Below the pieces are notes generated by a model, which worked only from the letters and a program-made list of their open reading frames with translations, was not told where the DNA came from and made no database searches. From contig FN648735.1 in NCBI GenBank assembly GCA_000310025.1, positions 28,975-59,018 on the forward strand: 30,044 nt of DNA, read 5' to 3'. Of the stretch, positions 10,283 through 21,500 are shown piece by piece. Within the stretch, counting starts at the first letter, position 1. Every line of letters starts with the position of its first letter. Source of the DNA: Ectocarpus siliculosus (taxonomy: Eukaryota > Sar > Phaeophyceae > Ectocarpales > Ectocarpaceae). The position numbers and the translations under genes were made by a program.

Positions 10283-11509
10283 TCAACCCCGGGGCCGATC
10301 GAGGCATGCTGTAGCTTAAACGACTCGGCTATTGGTAGGGAAGGGCAGTACGAAATTTCAGCACCTTAGGGTTATTATTAACGCAACGTCGAAATCGTTC
10401 TTTTTTAAACGGAACGGTTAAAAGAAAACCCGACTTTTTTTTGCTTGTTCTTTTCGTGATGTCATCGCAAAAAGTACGTTTCCTTCCCTGAATACACGCT
10501 TTGCTCGGCACACAACAGGTTGACATGGTATTGCTCACCATAGAGCAGCGATAAAAGCGCAATAAGCAGCACCCGGCACAGAGGACAACACACTTAGAAA
10601 GATCCCGTCCATCCGGCCTGCTGTTTTCAGTTTTCAGCAACAACAGGCGCACGGCAGAGTGTCGCAACCTGGGTGTTGCTTGCGATTTCTTCAGTTTGCC
10701 AGCTCATTTATTTGACCACCACCTACCCAAAGGTAGACGAGCTCAACAATCATAGGGCGGCAGCCGCGCTGACGGCCAGCATCATATAGATGGCCAATCC
10801 GAAAGAATTAGCGTGTTGGAGGCCCTGTTGCTCTACTGCTGCGTGGCGCCGTGGATTGATGCTGATGTGTCCGACCAAAAACAGATCATCTCGCCGCAAT
10901 TTTTCCAACGGCATTTTGGTGAGGTGGCACACGTCTCTCACACACCTTATTGAGCAGCACCCAAGCACCCAATACCCACGAAACAGCACGGCGCCGGGAG
11001 ATGGTATCATATAGACAGCCGAACCGAAGGAATCAGCGCTTTGGAGGTCTTGGTGGTGCTGCTGTACTCGTTCTACTGTTTACGTGTTTGCTATGTGTGA
11101 TCGAAAAAAATTCCCCAGCACCAACAGCAGCAGTTGAAGACGAGAGCACCACGCAATGTCTAGTTTTGGACCAAGAACGGACTGAACGCCGCTTCTGCCG
11201 CTTGTCCATGTCCACAACAGACCTGGACGTGAGTCTGGCAGGTCTTTCTAGCGTTCTCAGTGATGTTACAGCGCCCGCGGTGCGCTTGTCCGATGTTTCT
11301 GTCAAAAACACGAAAACGTTAAAAGAGCAAGCCCCAAAAAAATCCGACTCCTTCTTTTCACGCTTTCGGGGAAAAACGCCTCCATATATGTTCAAGAAAA
11401 CACGGTTTCGTTTTTTTTTTCGTGTTTTATTGGTCGATAACAATAGCCCTTATTGTTCGTCGATCCATCTCAACTAAAATTAGTGTATTGCGTCACATGT
11501 AATTGCACA
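10283..11509. other. Non-coding interval with a diverged direct duplication
   Basis: No credible gene is seen. ATCATATAGATGGCCAATCC at about 10783 and ATCATATAGACAGCCGAACC at about 11007 start two related stretches of about 60 bp, each continuing GAAxGAATxAGCGxxTTGGAGG. Similar CAGCACCxxxCACC pieces occur near 10570, 10955 and 11115. These look like an old duplication spaced about 225 bp. The last 100 bp are AT-rich and lead into the ankyrin ORF. Confidence 0.45.
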
Positions 11510-12232
11510 ATGGCTGAAGGGTATAAACCAATACACAAGGCTGCGCACAATGGGGACGACCCCGAAGTTTCTAGGCTCGTGTCCGATGGAGCTGATGTTA
11601 ACGCCGAGACTTCTAGCCGAAGATACGAAAATCCATTAACTATTGCCTTATCTCGTAGGCATGTTTCTACAATTCTCCTTCTTCTTGATCTGGGCGCTGA
11701 TCCCCAAAGACCCATGCCATCATCCAAAAGTTACACATGTTTGTATCAATACTTCTACAGTAAACCATCTTTCAATATCCAGTTCTATGAAATTGTCCGG
11801 AACAGCAATGATCGAATGACCCACAGAAACATATTAAACATTTTCAAAAAATTAAGGGAGCGAGGTTTCACCACACCCGAACGAGTTCTTTCAAAAATGA
11901 TTGCTCAAGTTTTTTTTCACGGCAGCGAAGAGTTACTTGAGTTTTTTCCAGAAGAGGGTGCCGATCCTGATGGACATCATTATACCTTGAGATTTCGTCA
12001 AGTTTACAAAACAGGAAGCGTGGACGTTCCATTGGTACATAGATATTTGAACGAGCCTAATATTTTAAGGATGCTCAGGTCGTATGGGGCCGATGTGAGC
12101 GCATTCCCGAAAGAACCCAGGCATTTGCACAATATTATTAAGAATTATAATTATATCATATTGATGCGGAACTGTATGATGAATTGCGTCCTGGAAAAAG
12201 TTTTCGCGTTCGGGACGTTGAGGCAACAGTGA
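11510..12232 (+). CDS. Ankyrin-repeat protein, single exon
   Basis: The first in-frame ATG preceded by a plausible context (CACAATGG) is at 11510 and gives 240 residues. Ankyrin signatures are IHKAAHNGDDPEVSRLVSDG with ADVN (residues about 7-33), PLTIALSRRHVSTILLLLDLGADP (about 42-66), a weaker ELLEFFPEEGADPD (about 145) and ILRMLRSYGADVSAF (about 185). Ankyrin repeats mediate protein contacts; the partner is unknown. The ORF is visibly AT-richer than the flanking DNA and has no intron, unlike the other genes here. Such intronless ankyrin ORFs are common in large DNA viruses and in their insertions in algae, so a viral or otherwise foreign origin is possible but unproven. The stop lies about 60 bp before the inverted CAGGGT motifs, so the gene's 3' end may have been altered when the array arose. 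Confidence 0.6.
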   Translation: MAEGYKPIHKAAHNGDDPEVSRLVSDGADVNAETSSRRYENPLTIALSRRHVSTILLLLDLGADPQRPMPSSKSYTCLYQYFYSKPSFNIQFYEIVRNSNDRMTHRNILNIFKKLRERGFTTPERVLSKMIAQVFFHGSEELLEFFPEEGADPDGHHYTLRFRQVYKTGSVDVPLVHRYLNEPNILRMLRSYGADVSAFPKEPRHLHNIIKNYNYIILMRNCMMNCVLEKVFAFGTLRQQ

Positions 12233-12289
12233 AGGCCCTCACAGACCCCGTCGAGCGGAACACCGGTGGCCACTTTGCTCAAGGTTGTG

Positions 12290-14710
12290 GACACCCTGTG
12301 GAGGGTTTCACCCTGTACCTGACCCTGTGGGTACCCTGTCGAGGTAAAAAATATTGCCAGGGTCACTGGGTCAACAATGACAGGGTTAGGGTACCCACAG
12401 GGTCGACGAAGAAACACACCCTGCGGGTCTGGAAAGTTCGACAGGGTCATTTCGCGAACCTTGCCAGGGTCACGTCATCCGCAGGGTCACCAAAACCCGA
12501 CCTTGGGGATATTGTATGGTCCACAGGGTTACAAGTGATCGCCATGACAGGGTGCCGATACCCGCAGGGTCGGTAAAGGAACACACAATGTGGGGTTTGA
12601 AAGTTCTACAGGGTCATTCGGTTCACCTTGCCAGGGTTACCTCATCCGCAGCGTCACGAAAACCTGAACTTGGGGGTATCGTGTGGTCCGCAGGGTACCA
12701 TGTGCTCACCATGACAGGGTTTCGGTACCCTCAGGGTCGGCGACGTAGAACAGTATGTGGGGGTTGAAAATTCTACAGGGTCATTCGGTGAAGCTTGCCA
12801 GGGTGGGGTCATCCGCAGGGTCATGAAAACCCGACCTTGGGGATATCGTATAGTCCACAGGGTGCCACGTGCTCACCATGACAGGGTTTCGGTACCCACA
12901 GGGTCGGCGAAGGAATACACCCTGCGGGGCTTGAAAGTTCTACAGGGTCATTCGATGAACCTTGCCAGGGGGGCGTCATCCGCAGCGTCACGAAAGTTAA
13001 ACTTTGGTGATATCGTGTGGTCCCCAGGGTTACAAGCTCTCGCCACGACAGGGTGCCGATACCCACAGGTTCGGTAAAGAAACACACCATGCGGGGCTTG
13101 AAAGTTCGACAGGGTCATTCTGTGAACCTTGCCAGGGTTACGTCATCCGCAGGGTCACCAAAACCCGACCTTGGGGATATCGTGTGGTCCACAGGGTTAC
13201 AAGTCATCGCCATGGCAGGGTGCCGATACCCGCAGGGTCGGTAAAGGAACGGTTTGAAAGTTCTACAGGGTCATTCGGTAAACCTTGCCAGGGTTACCTC
13301 ATCCGCAGCGTCACGAAAACCTGACCTTGGGGGTATCGTGTGGTCCGCAGGGTACCATGTGCTCACCATCACAGGGTTTCGGTACCCACAGGGTCGGCGA
13401 CGTTGTACAGTATTTGGGGGTTGAAAATTGTACAGGGTCATCCGGTGAACCTTGCCAGGGTGGGGTCATCCGCAGGGTCACGAAAACCCGACCTTGGGGA
13501 TATCGTATAGTCCACAGGGTGCCACGTGCTCACCATGACAGGGTGCCGATCTCCACAGGGTCGGTGAAGCAACACACCATGCGGGGCTTGAAAGTTCCAC
13601 AGGGTTATTCTGTGAACCTTGCCAGTGTTACTTTATCCACAGGGTCACGTAATTAAAACCTTGGGGATACCGTGTGGTCTAGAGGGTTACCAGTGCTCGG
13701 CGCGACAGGGTGCCGATACCCGCAGGGTCAGTGAAGGAACACACCATATGGGGTTTGAAAGTTCTATGACCCTTGCCAGGGTGGCGTCATCTACAGCGTC
13801 ACGAAAACCCAACATTGGGGATATCGTGTGGCCCGCAGGGCTTCAAATTATTGCCGTGACAGAGTGTCGATACGCACAAGATCGGCGAAGGTACAGACCA
13901 TCTGTGTCTTGAACTTCTGCAGGGTCATTCGGTGCACCTTGCCAGGGTTGCGTCATTCGCAGGGTCACCAAAACTTGACCTTGGGAATACCGTGTCGTCC
14001 ACAGGTTTACAAGCTCTCGCCATGACAGGGTGCCCATACCCACAGGGTCGGTGAAGGAACACACAATGTGGGGCTTGAAAGTTCTACAGGAGGGTCATTG
14101 TATGCACCTTGCCAGTGTTACGTCATCCGCAGGGTCACGAAAACCTGACCTTGGGGATACCGTAGTTCACAGGGTTACAAATCATCGCCGTGACAGGGTG
14201 TCGATACCCGCAGATATCCGCAGGGTCGGTGAAGCAATACACCATGTGGGGCTTGAAAGTTCCACAGGGTCGTTTTGTTCACCTTGGCAGTGTACGTCAT
14301 CCGCAGTAGCGTCACAAAAGTTAAACCTTGGGGGTATTGATAATCCACAGGGTCACATATTATCGCCTTGACAGGGTACCGATACCCACAGGGTCGATGA
14401 AGGATCACACCATGCCGGTCTTCACAATTCGACAGGGTATTTCGGGGAACCTTGCCAGTGTTACGTTATCCACAGGGTCACGTAAGTCAAACCTTGGGGA
14501 TGTCGTATGTGGTCCTTAGTGTCACGAATTCTAGCCACGACAGGGTATCGGCACCCACAGGGTCAGGGAAGCAATACATCATGTGGGCTTTGAAAGTTCG
14601 ACAGGGTGCACCTTGCCAGGGTTGCGTCATCGGCAGGGTCACGAAAACCAGACATTGGGGATATCGTATGGTCCACAGGGCATGCAGGCATTGACCGCGG
14701 GTCCGACATG
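12290..14710. repeat. Satellite: 167-bp dimeric units with phased CAGGGT hexamers
   Basis: About 14 units follow one another from 12358. In two consecutive units the hexamer starts are 12548, 12565, 12609, 12632, 12649 (CAGCGT), 12691, then 12715, 12732, 12776, 12799, 12816, 12858, 12882. The spacings are 17, 44, 23, 17, 42, 24 each time, which sum to 167. The two halves (17+44+23 and 17+42+24) align with each other, so each unit is a dimer of diverged ~83-bp monomers: half A carries GATACCCGCAGGGTCGG and half B carries CATCCGCAGGGTCACGAAAA. Between hexamers the sequence is less conserved. Some later units have deletions, for example near 13245 and 13765. No coding potential is apparent; several short open frames are repeat by-products. 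Confidence 0.95.
12293..12404. repeat. Head-to-head junction of the satellite
   Basis: Upstream of the canonical array the hexamer is in the opposite orientation (ACCCTG at 12293, 12310, 12322 and 12333). GACCCTGTGGGTACCCTGTC at 12321-12340 is the inverse of GACAGGG...GTACCCACAGGGTC at 12380-12404, apart from a small insertion, with a spacer of about 40 bp. This makes an inverted repeat at the array boundary. Confidence 0.75.
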
Positions 14711-15534
14711 TGACGGTGTTTGGTCCCTCAGGCTAAGATACCGTCTGGGCGGGTGTATCTTCCCAAAATGATATCCCGACCACCTGCGGAGATTCTCATT
14801 ATTATATTATTTACATGTGTTTTTTTTTTTTTGTTATTCCGACTTCATATAGCAAGTTGCGGCGATGGTTGGTAGCATCACAGCAAGCAGCGTGCTCTGT
14901 TTTTGTCCTCTACGCGTCTCAGTATGGCCTGGGAGTGAGCGATAGCGAGCGATTGGAGGAGATAAACGGAAGGAAGGAACTAAACGGAGGGAATCCAAGC
15001 TCTCATAGCCTGCACACAGCGCCACGGTCGGGCTATTTGCACACTTCAATTATGTGACACGTGAGTACTCGCGTCGCTTTTTCGATTCTCTTCGGGAAAA
15101 ACCTTTGATTTACATGTAGTTTCTCGGTTACTTTTTTCTTTTTCTCTTCTCCTTCGCCACAAGCCATCGCGAGCTCCCAACATGTTCGCGCCCACAGCCG
15201 GCTGCCCCGACTCAGCAGCCACCACCCCCGCGGCACGGAGAGGCCTCCGCCCGTTCTTGCTCTCCTGCTGTCAGCAGCCCTGACGGCAGCAGCATCACAG
15301 CTCTCCGCCTTCGGCACAATCTGTGGTAGATCCGGCCGACATCAGCATCTTCGCTTGCACCTTATTTATTGCCGACAAATTCGCCACAGGTTTCACGCAT
15401 CACCTCTCGCCAGTGCTCCGTGATACCCAACAGACAGCACACTTCGGCAGGAATGCTCTCTCATGTCTCGCCGACAGGGAATATGAAAATAGTTCAGGCT
15501 ACAACGCATGCAGCAGCTTATTCTCTCGCTCTTT
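14711..15534. other. Interval between the satellite and the transposase 3' end
   Basis: There is an AT-rich patch with a long T run (14790-14835), then moderately GC-rich sequence with only short open frames. If the transposase belongs to a CACTA/Plavaka-like element, its left terminal inverted repeat should lie here or within the satellite. I searched by eye for a CACT(A/G)-type end with a partner elsewhere in the window and found none. Confidence 0.4.
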
Positions 15535-18500
15535 TCAGGTCGCGAACGAAGTCTGGCAGATGCTGTGGTGGTGTTCGTTCAACAGGTACTTGTCCTCTTC
15601 CCCAGCCCGCTCGGCAAGCTTGAACCCATGCCGCCAGGTTGCAGCCCGTCCGCTGCGGCCACCCTGTGATGCTGACCCCGTCGACGAAACACCACAACAC
15701 CGTGGCGGCGGCGGCCCGGCTGGCTGTGCACCGTCGTCTTCGTCCTGTCCAGTTGCCGCGACGTGGCCGAGGGAAGGCGCCGGGCACATGTGGTAAAGAT
15801 GCACGTGTCGTCGAATGTTTTCTGCTGGGAACACCACTGGGGACCGTCGCCCACGCAACCTCATCACCGGGTGTTGGGTCACGGTATCGGCCAGACGCGC
15901 GTTCCCCGACCCGGCGGACACGTACTCGAACAAGAGCACCCACCACGTCTCTGGACCGGGCTCGGCTGTTCCCTCCCTCGCATTCCCCCGGTGTCTGAAG
16001 AAATACACGATCTTACCCATCGATAGGTTCTCGACTGATGATGATGATGCTGTCGCGTCGCCGCCCGTGGGTGGAGTTCCTCTTCATACCTCGACGTCCT
16101 GTCCGCCCCCCTCCCCGAGCACCCAGGCATGAGGTGGGCTGTCATCTTGTAGGTAGTCCGCCGCGGAGCGCGCATCTCCGCCCTTCCAGGTTCCTGTACC
16201 GCTGCTGGCCAACAGTGAAGCGAAGTGGTTGTACCTGGAACACTGGATCGTTGACGAATCCAGATTTCCCGTGTTTGTCCAGCACGTGGGGCAGCGTAGT
16301 TCGGCACAGCGAGGTGTACCTTCTCCTGCCTTCCTGCGGCACGCGAATGAAGCCTTATATGCCGCCTTCATGGCCGGCAAGGTCGGGCGAAAACGCCCAG
16401 AAGCTACTATTGCCTCCCATTTAGGTGGAGTTCCATCCCCGTCACCGCCAACCTCCACCCAGTCGTGCGAGTCTTGCATCAGAGAGGCATCCCAGATCGC
16501 GGACCCTTGGTGCGCGCCAGCCACCCTCTGCCTCGACGGGTTCCCTGGTTCTCGGATGTCTGTGCCTCCTTGTGACAACCCTCCGGGCAGGTCTCTCCTC
16601 AAGGTTTGTAGGACCCGCACACAAGATTGTCCGGGTCGAACAGTCACCTCGACGTTGCGACGTTTACGGTAGTCGTACTTCATGACGTTGTACCGCACAC
16701 CATCCGCGAGAGCGGCCCATGCGTAGTTCGTGTTGGCACTCGTGATGTAGTGCTGACAGGCGTTCCGTCCGCAGCTCGACTTGTTGGTTCGCTTGTGCTG
16801 CTGATGAGCGAACTCCCCTGTGCTTGCGTTCGGGACGATCCCTGTGGTGATGATGGCGTGTATACATGGCAAACGTACAGCGGAAAATAACACAGGAGGG
16901 TTTTAACATGATGCACGCCCCTGGTTGTGGGTTTCAAATATCCCACAATAGGAAATAATGGTCGGGTGCTACCAGCACCTGGTGTGGTCTCTCTCTTCCA
17001 TGATACAAGGAACTATGTATCACGATCGATATTCTACCGTCCTTGGTGAGAAATGTTCCACACAATATGACAACTCTGTACGCCAATTCCTATGTAGTAC
17101 GCCCGACAACTAACGACGCGATAACAGTTCTCGTTCGTGCTCTTACCGTGATCGAGGATGGCCTCCTTGAAGTGCAAAAGAGTGTGCATCGAAGGTCTTA
17201 CACCTGCTCGCTTCAGGACATGTTTCGCCCATCCCACCTGTGGGATTGCGATTTCGACGGCGCGGACAAATAAATACATACCCTGGCCCACCGTGTACCT
17301 CCTTCCTAAAAACACCTAAAATACAATGTTGTCGTATATACAATATAAACAATATAAAGATACCTGCGGTCGATTCAAATTTCAGGTCGATGTGCTCCTA
17401 AGCATGCCGTGATTAGTCATATCTGAATATGCGGGACGATAAACCACTGGGACCAGAAAAAAAAGGAAGGGGTATGTTTTATGTCACAGCCGTGGGAGAT
17501 TCGTGGCCAAACCGCCCCAAAACATTCTTTCGGCCGCTTGAAAGCTCTGTAACGCACATTGTATAGGTCTTCATCCCACATCGGTAAGTAATATAAGCAA
17601 TATAAGTTAATATAGCTGCCACAGGCACACTGATTGGAAGACGTATGTTTAGTGTGTTTGTGCAGCTGCTCGATTTCGACATCGTTGTAGGAGGGTGCAC
17701 GTAGAGCAAAAGATAGGGACGACGCTGCCTGGACGAGTTGGAGGAGGCTATCTCGTGCTTCCTGCATCGACCCGTAGTCGTCCACCAGTTCGCCGAGTTC
17801 ACGCCCCTTGATGTACATCTCCTGTAGATTTCGACGCAGGGGGTGCGATCATGTCAGTATGGCTCGAGTTGAAATACCGACGCAAATTTCGTCGCGGAAG
17901 AAGCACGACATCCTGGATGCCAAAGTTCAGTGCAACATATATTGTTAACCCCGTGCGCGGGTGATTGTCCCTCGAAACAACAGGACGTTCTACTTCAGTA
18001 ATAGTTTGCGCGGTGTGAAGAACGCACGGCCGTTTTCCATCATCTCTGGTGTTCAGCCGTCGTTCTACCCGTCGCCGTCGAGTGTTGAGGCCTATACGTG
18101 CCAATAACTGCAGTTCGAAAAAAAAACAAAATGGTGCAGTCTCCCAGTGCTTTAAACCTGCGCGCGATGACTGCAGAAGTCAGTATATGTGCATAAGGTC
18201 CGGCATTACACGTACGATTGATAGACATACTATATAGCTTGCATTGCTTCTGTTGGTACTCTCATGTTCTGCGTATTTAGGGTTAGGGAACACGAGCTTA
18301 CCATCGTCGCCGTGGTGTGGAACACCGCCCTAAACACGAGCAGCACAATGGAGGCGAGCAGCCACTTGTCACTGCCAGTCAGGGACGAATAGTCCGCCAC
18401 GGGGTCCTTCAGGGGTTCAGCACCGGGCGGGTACAGATTGTTACCCTTGCGCTGTCTCATGGTGGCCGATATGAGCTCCCGTCCCTTGGTGTTCAGCAGC

Positions 18501-21500
18501 GCAATCAAGTACTTCTGCACCAACGCCTGTGCATTCTGCAACAAAAAGAGTGAAGATTAAGCGGTCGCGGCAAAAAAAGGAGAAATTGTCAAAGCAGTCG
18601 GCTGCTTCGACAGATTCAATGAACCGATTGGTTCATTCTATTGGTTCATTCTAAAGCAGTAGTTTCGCGCTGATGGTCGTGTGCGTTGCATACTTCAAAC
18701 ACCACGTCCGGAGGACGCCGCGCATCCGAGAGGTACTATACGAAGGTAAAAACATCGCCATCACACCCTTCGCGAAGCGCCCCTCCCCCCCGTACGTTCC
18801 TGTGTTTAAACGAAGGGACACGCTTGTAATAATTCGTCCCGGGACCCGGACCCTTCGCCCGTGCTATCCACCCATTTTTTGTACTGTGTGTTTCCCAAAC
18901 ACTGCGCGAGAGACTGACCTCCGTGATCAATTTTCCGTGAACGTCACGAGCATTGTCGTGTGTAGATCCTTGATTAGAAACGACATGCCACGAAAAGTGT
19001 GCCTAGCGTATACCCCCGCGGCCTGAGCTAGCTTTTGTGCGATGGATGTGGTATGGTGTGTAACTTTTAGCCGTCGGTGATGAAAAATGCTTGTGTCAAT
19101 AGACGATATTTTTTGCGTTCGTTAATTAATTAATGGACTCCGGGGGGGAGTTACAAGCGCGGAACACGCCTTGCGATGGTGTCTATACAATCCTGTTTGA
19201 CGTGTGTGCCGTTCGACGACACACCCGTGTGGATACTTGCGTTGAGAAAGTAGGCGCACTTTATGTATCCAACTTTGTTGTATGACTTGATGCACACGGC
19301 GTAAAAGTAGCACCGCGGCGGAGGTCAAGACTCACTAACACTGTAGAACTACTGTGTGAAGAGTACATGTGGATCAAAACTATCGTATATGACACAAGAT
19401 AACACACCCCCTGGCCCGATTTTCAAAGCTCGATTACTCGATGACGAAGAGGATACATAAACGAAATGATTCATTTTCGAAAAGCTCTCAACGAGACGGT
19501 TCCAACGCCACCGTTTTCGGCGCTGTGAGTCTTCCTGCTGTTGAGAAATCGAGCTTTGAAAATCGGTCAAGGAGGTGTTTTATCTTGTGTCATATACGGT
19601 ATGAACGCACCAGAGCATCAGCATGCAAGCTTTCCACCGGCGTTACCCTGGACGGCACGATGTCGCACGCTTCGAACAGGAGCCACACGTCACCCTCCTG
19701 GGGGGCAACCACGCCGAGCGCAGATGATAGCTGTCCCTGCTGAACAGGGTTGGACGCCAAAGCCTCCAACTGGCTCCTTCCTTCCAGCATTAACCCCCTC
19801 GTTCGCCGGTTGGCGACGATATCGTACAACTGGTCGCCCAAGTCCCCCCCTTCGTTGTCTTGCGTCTGCTCTACCATGCAGTACATGCACGGGAACCTGC
19901 TGAAGCTGTTGGGGTGCTTGCAATAGCACATCAACGCTCGTTGCGGGGAGTCGGCTACCAGTAGCAAAAGTCCGCCTCGAAGAAAGACCTGCACCGCCGC
20001 GCAATTGTGATTGAAAGTGCACGCTCGTTGTGTTCAGCCATATCCACGTGACGTGTAGATAAAGTATGCCGTTAAACTGGTGGACTATAGGAGACCGGTT
20101 GCACATAAAACACGGCCTCTGACTATTGAACGCATACGTCTTGCGCATCACAGGTTGGCAATCTAGGAAATATTTATTGTTGCCTTCCTTGGTGAACACA
20201 AACCCGAAGCGGATGGTAAAATCCCTCGACACGAGAGAAGGCTTTATGCATGCAACACCTTTAAACGAAAGAAAAGATCTCTACAACACAAACGCACGGG
20301 TGGTTGGAAACCGTCGGCACATAGACGAGGACATCACAACACGCAGAAGGCGTACAAGCGCACCTTGACGACGTAAGCTGGTTCGCCATCGGTAGCCGGG
20401 AAGTGCACGACGGCAGTGCAACCCTTCTGAAGGTCACCCATGAGCCGGCAGAATAGGTCCATCTCGCCCTCACAGCTTGCCCCCTTCGGAGAACACGTTG
20501 TAATGTGCGCTTGACCCCTCTTCCGCTGCAACGCGAGCGTGGTGCTTCCGAAACCAATATACGTGCCCCCTACCGTGCTCTTCGTCTGCATCCCTACGCT
20601 GTTGAAACCGTCGATCATTCCAATGATTGGCATCGCCACGTAGGGGTCGTTGGCGGAATTGTGCACGAACCCTTCCTTGCGGATGCTAAATCTCTGATCG
20701 TCTGGCGTTCCCTCTTTCCCCCAGGGTTCCCTTGACACGACATACTCGCCATCAGCGTCGCTAGGTTGCTTGCGCCGCTATGAGTTTTTCATACGTCGTG
20801 CCGCGGCGGGTGATGGCTTCTTCCTTCTTACGAACCCCATACCTACGAATTTTCTCCCGCATGACCTCTGCCCTTCCGTCCACTCGCCTCCGCCTAGCTT
20901 GGCTGCCTCCTCCGGGTTGTAAATCTCACACAGGTCCGATATGTCAGTAGATCTCACCAAGCACTCGACGTCCTTCTCGTTGCAATCTTCCTCTTCTTCC
21001 CACGTCCTCACGAAGCGGTATTCATCTTCCTGGTGTATCTTCCCCTCGACTTCATCGGCTACACGAAATCGCCTCACAGACGCCATGATCGCGCCGAACT
21101 TTTCGTGCCACGCTAAAGATAGTACCCTGCAAGGCTGCGTCGACTCGATGCCGTCGAGCTTAACCATCGCTATGTCGTTGACGTAAACTCTCCTGCTAGA
21201 ACCATGGGGTCTATCCTGTCCGAGTATGCCGTCCAACCCGACGTGCGGGCTCTCTCTCATGAGTCTCCCATGATGATTGCTACTCCTAGCGTTTCCCTCG
21301 CGAACCTCCGGACAAGATGAAATAACAAGCTCCGAGGCCAGTCCGTTCGCAGTCGACTCGGCTGCGGTGAGTATTTTTCCTCCCTGGTTAACCATCATTT
21401 CTCGCACTGCCGACTCCGACCTCAGTTTGCGGTCGATAATCAGATTCGCCGGTATTTCATGCACGTAAGCTTCAGTCTGCCCATCAGCCTTTGCAGTAGC

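Noticed and set aside
12184-14771. Chain of 60-130-codon open frames with repeated motifs in the CAGGGT array
   Set aside because: They follow the 167-bp repeat and change frame from unit to unit. No start context, exon borders or domain supports a gene.
18673-19026. 117-codon plus-strand open frame opposite the transposase intron
   Set aside because: No domain or supporting exon; it lies in the intron 19610-18536 and is within chance length for this composition.
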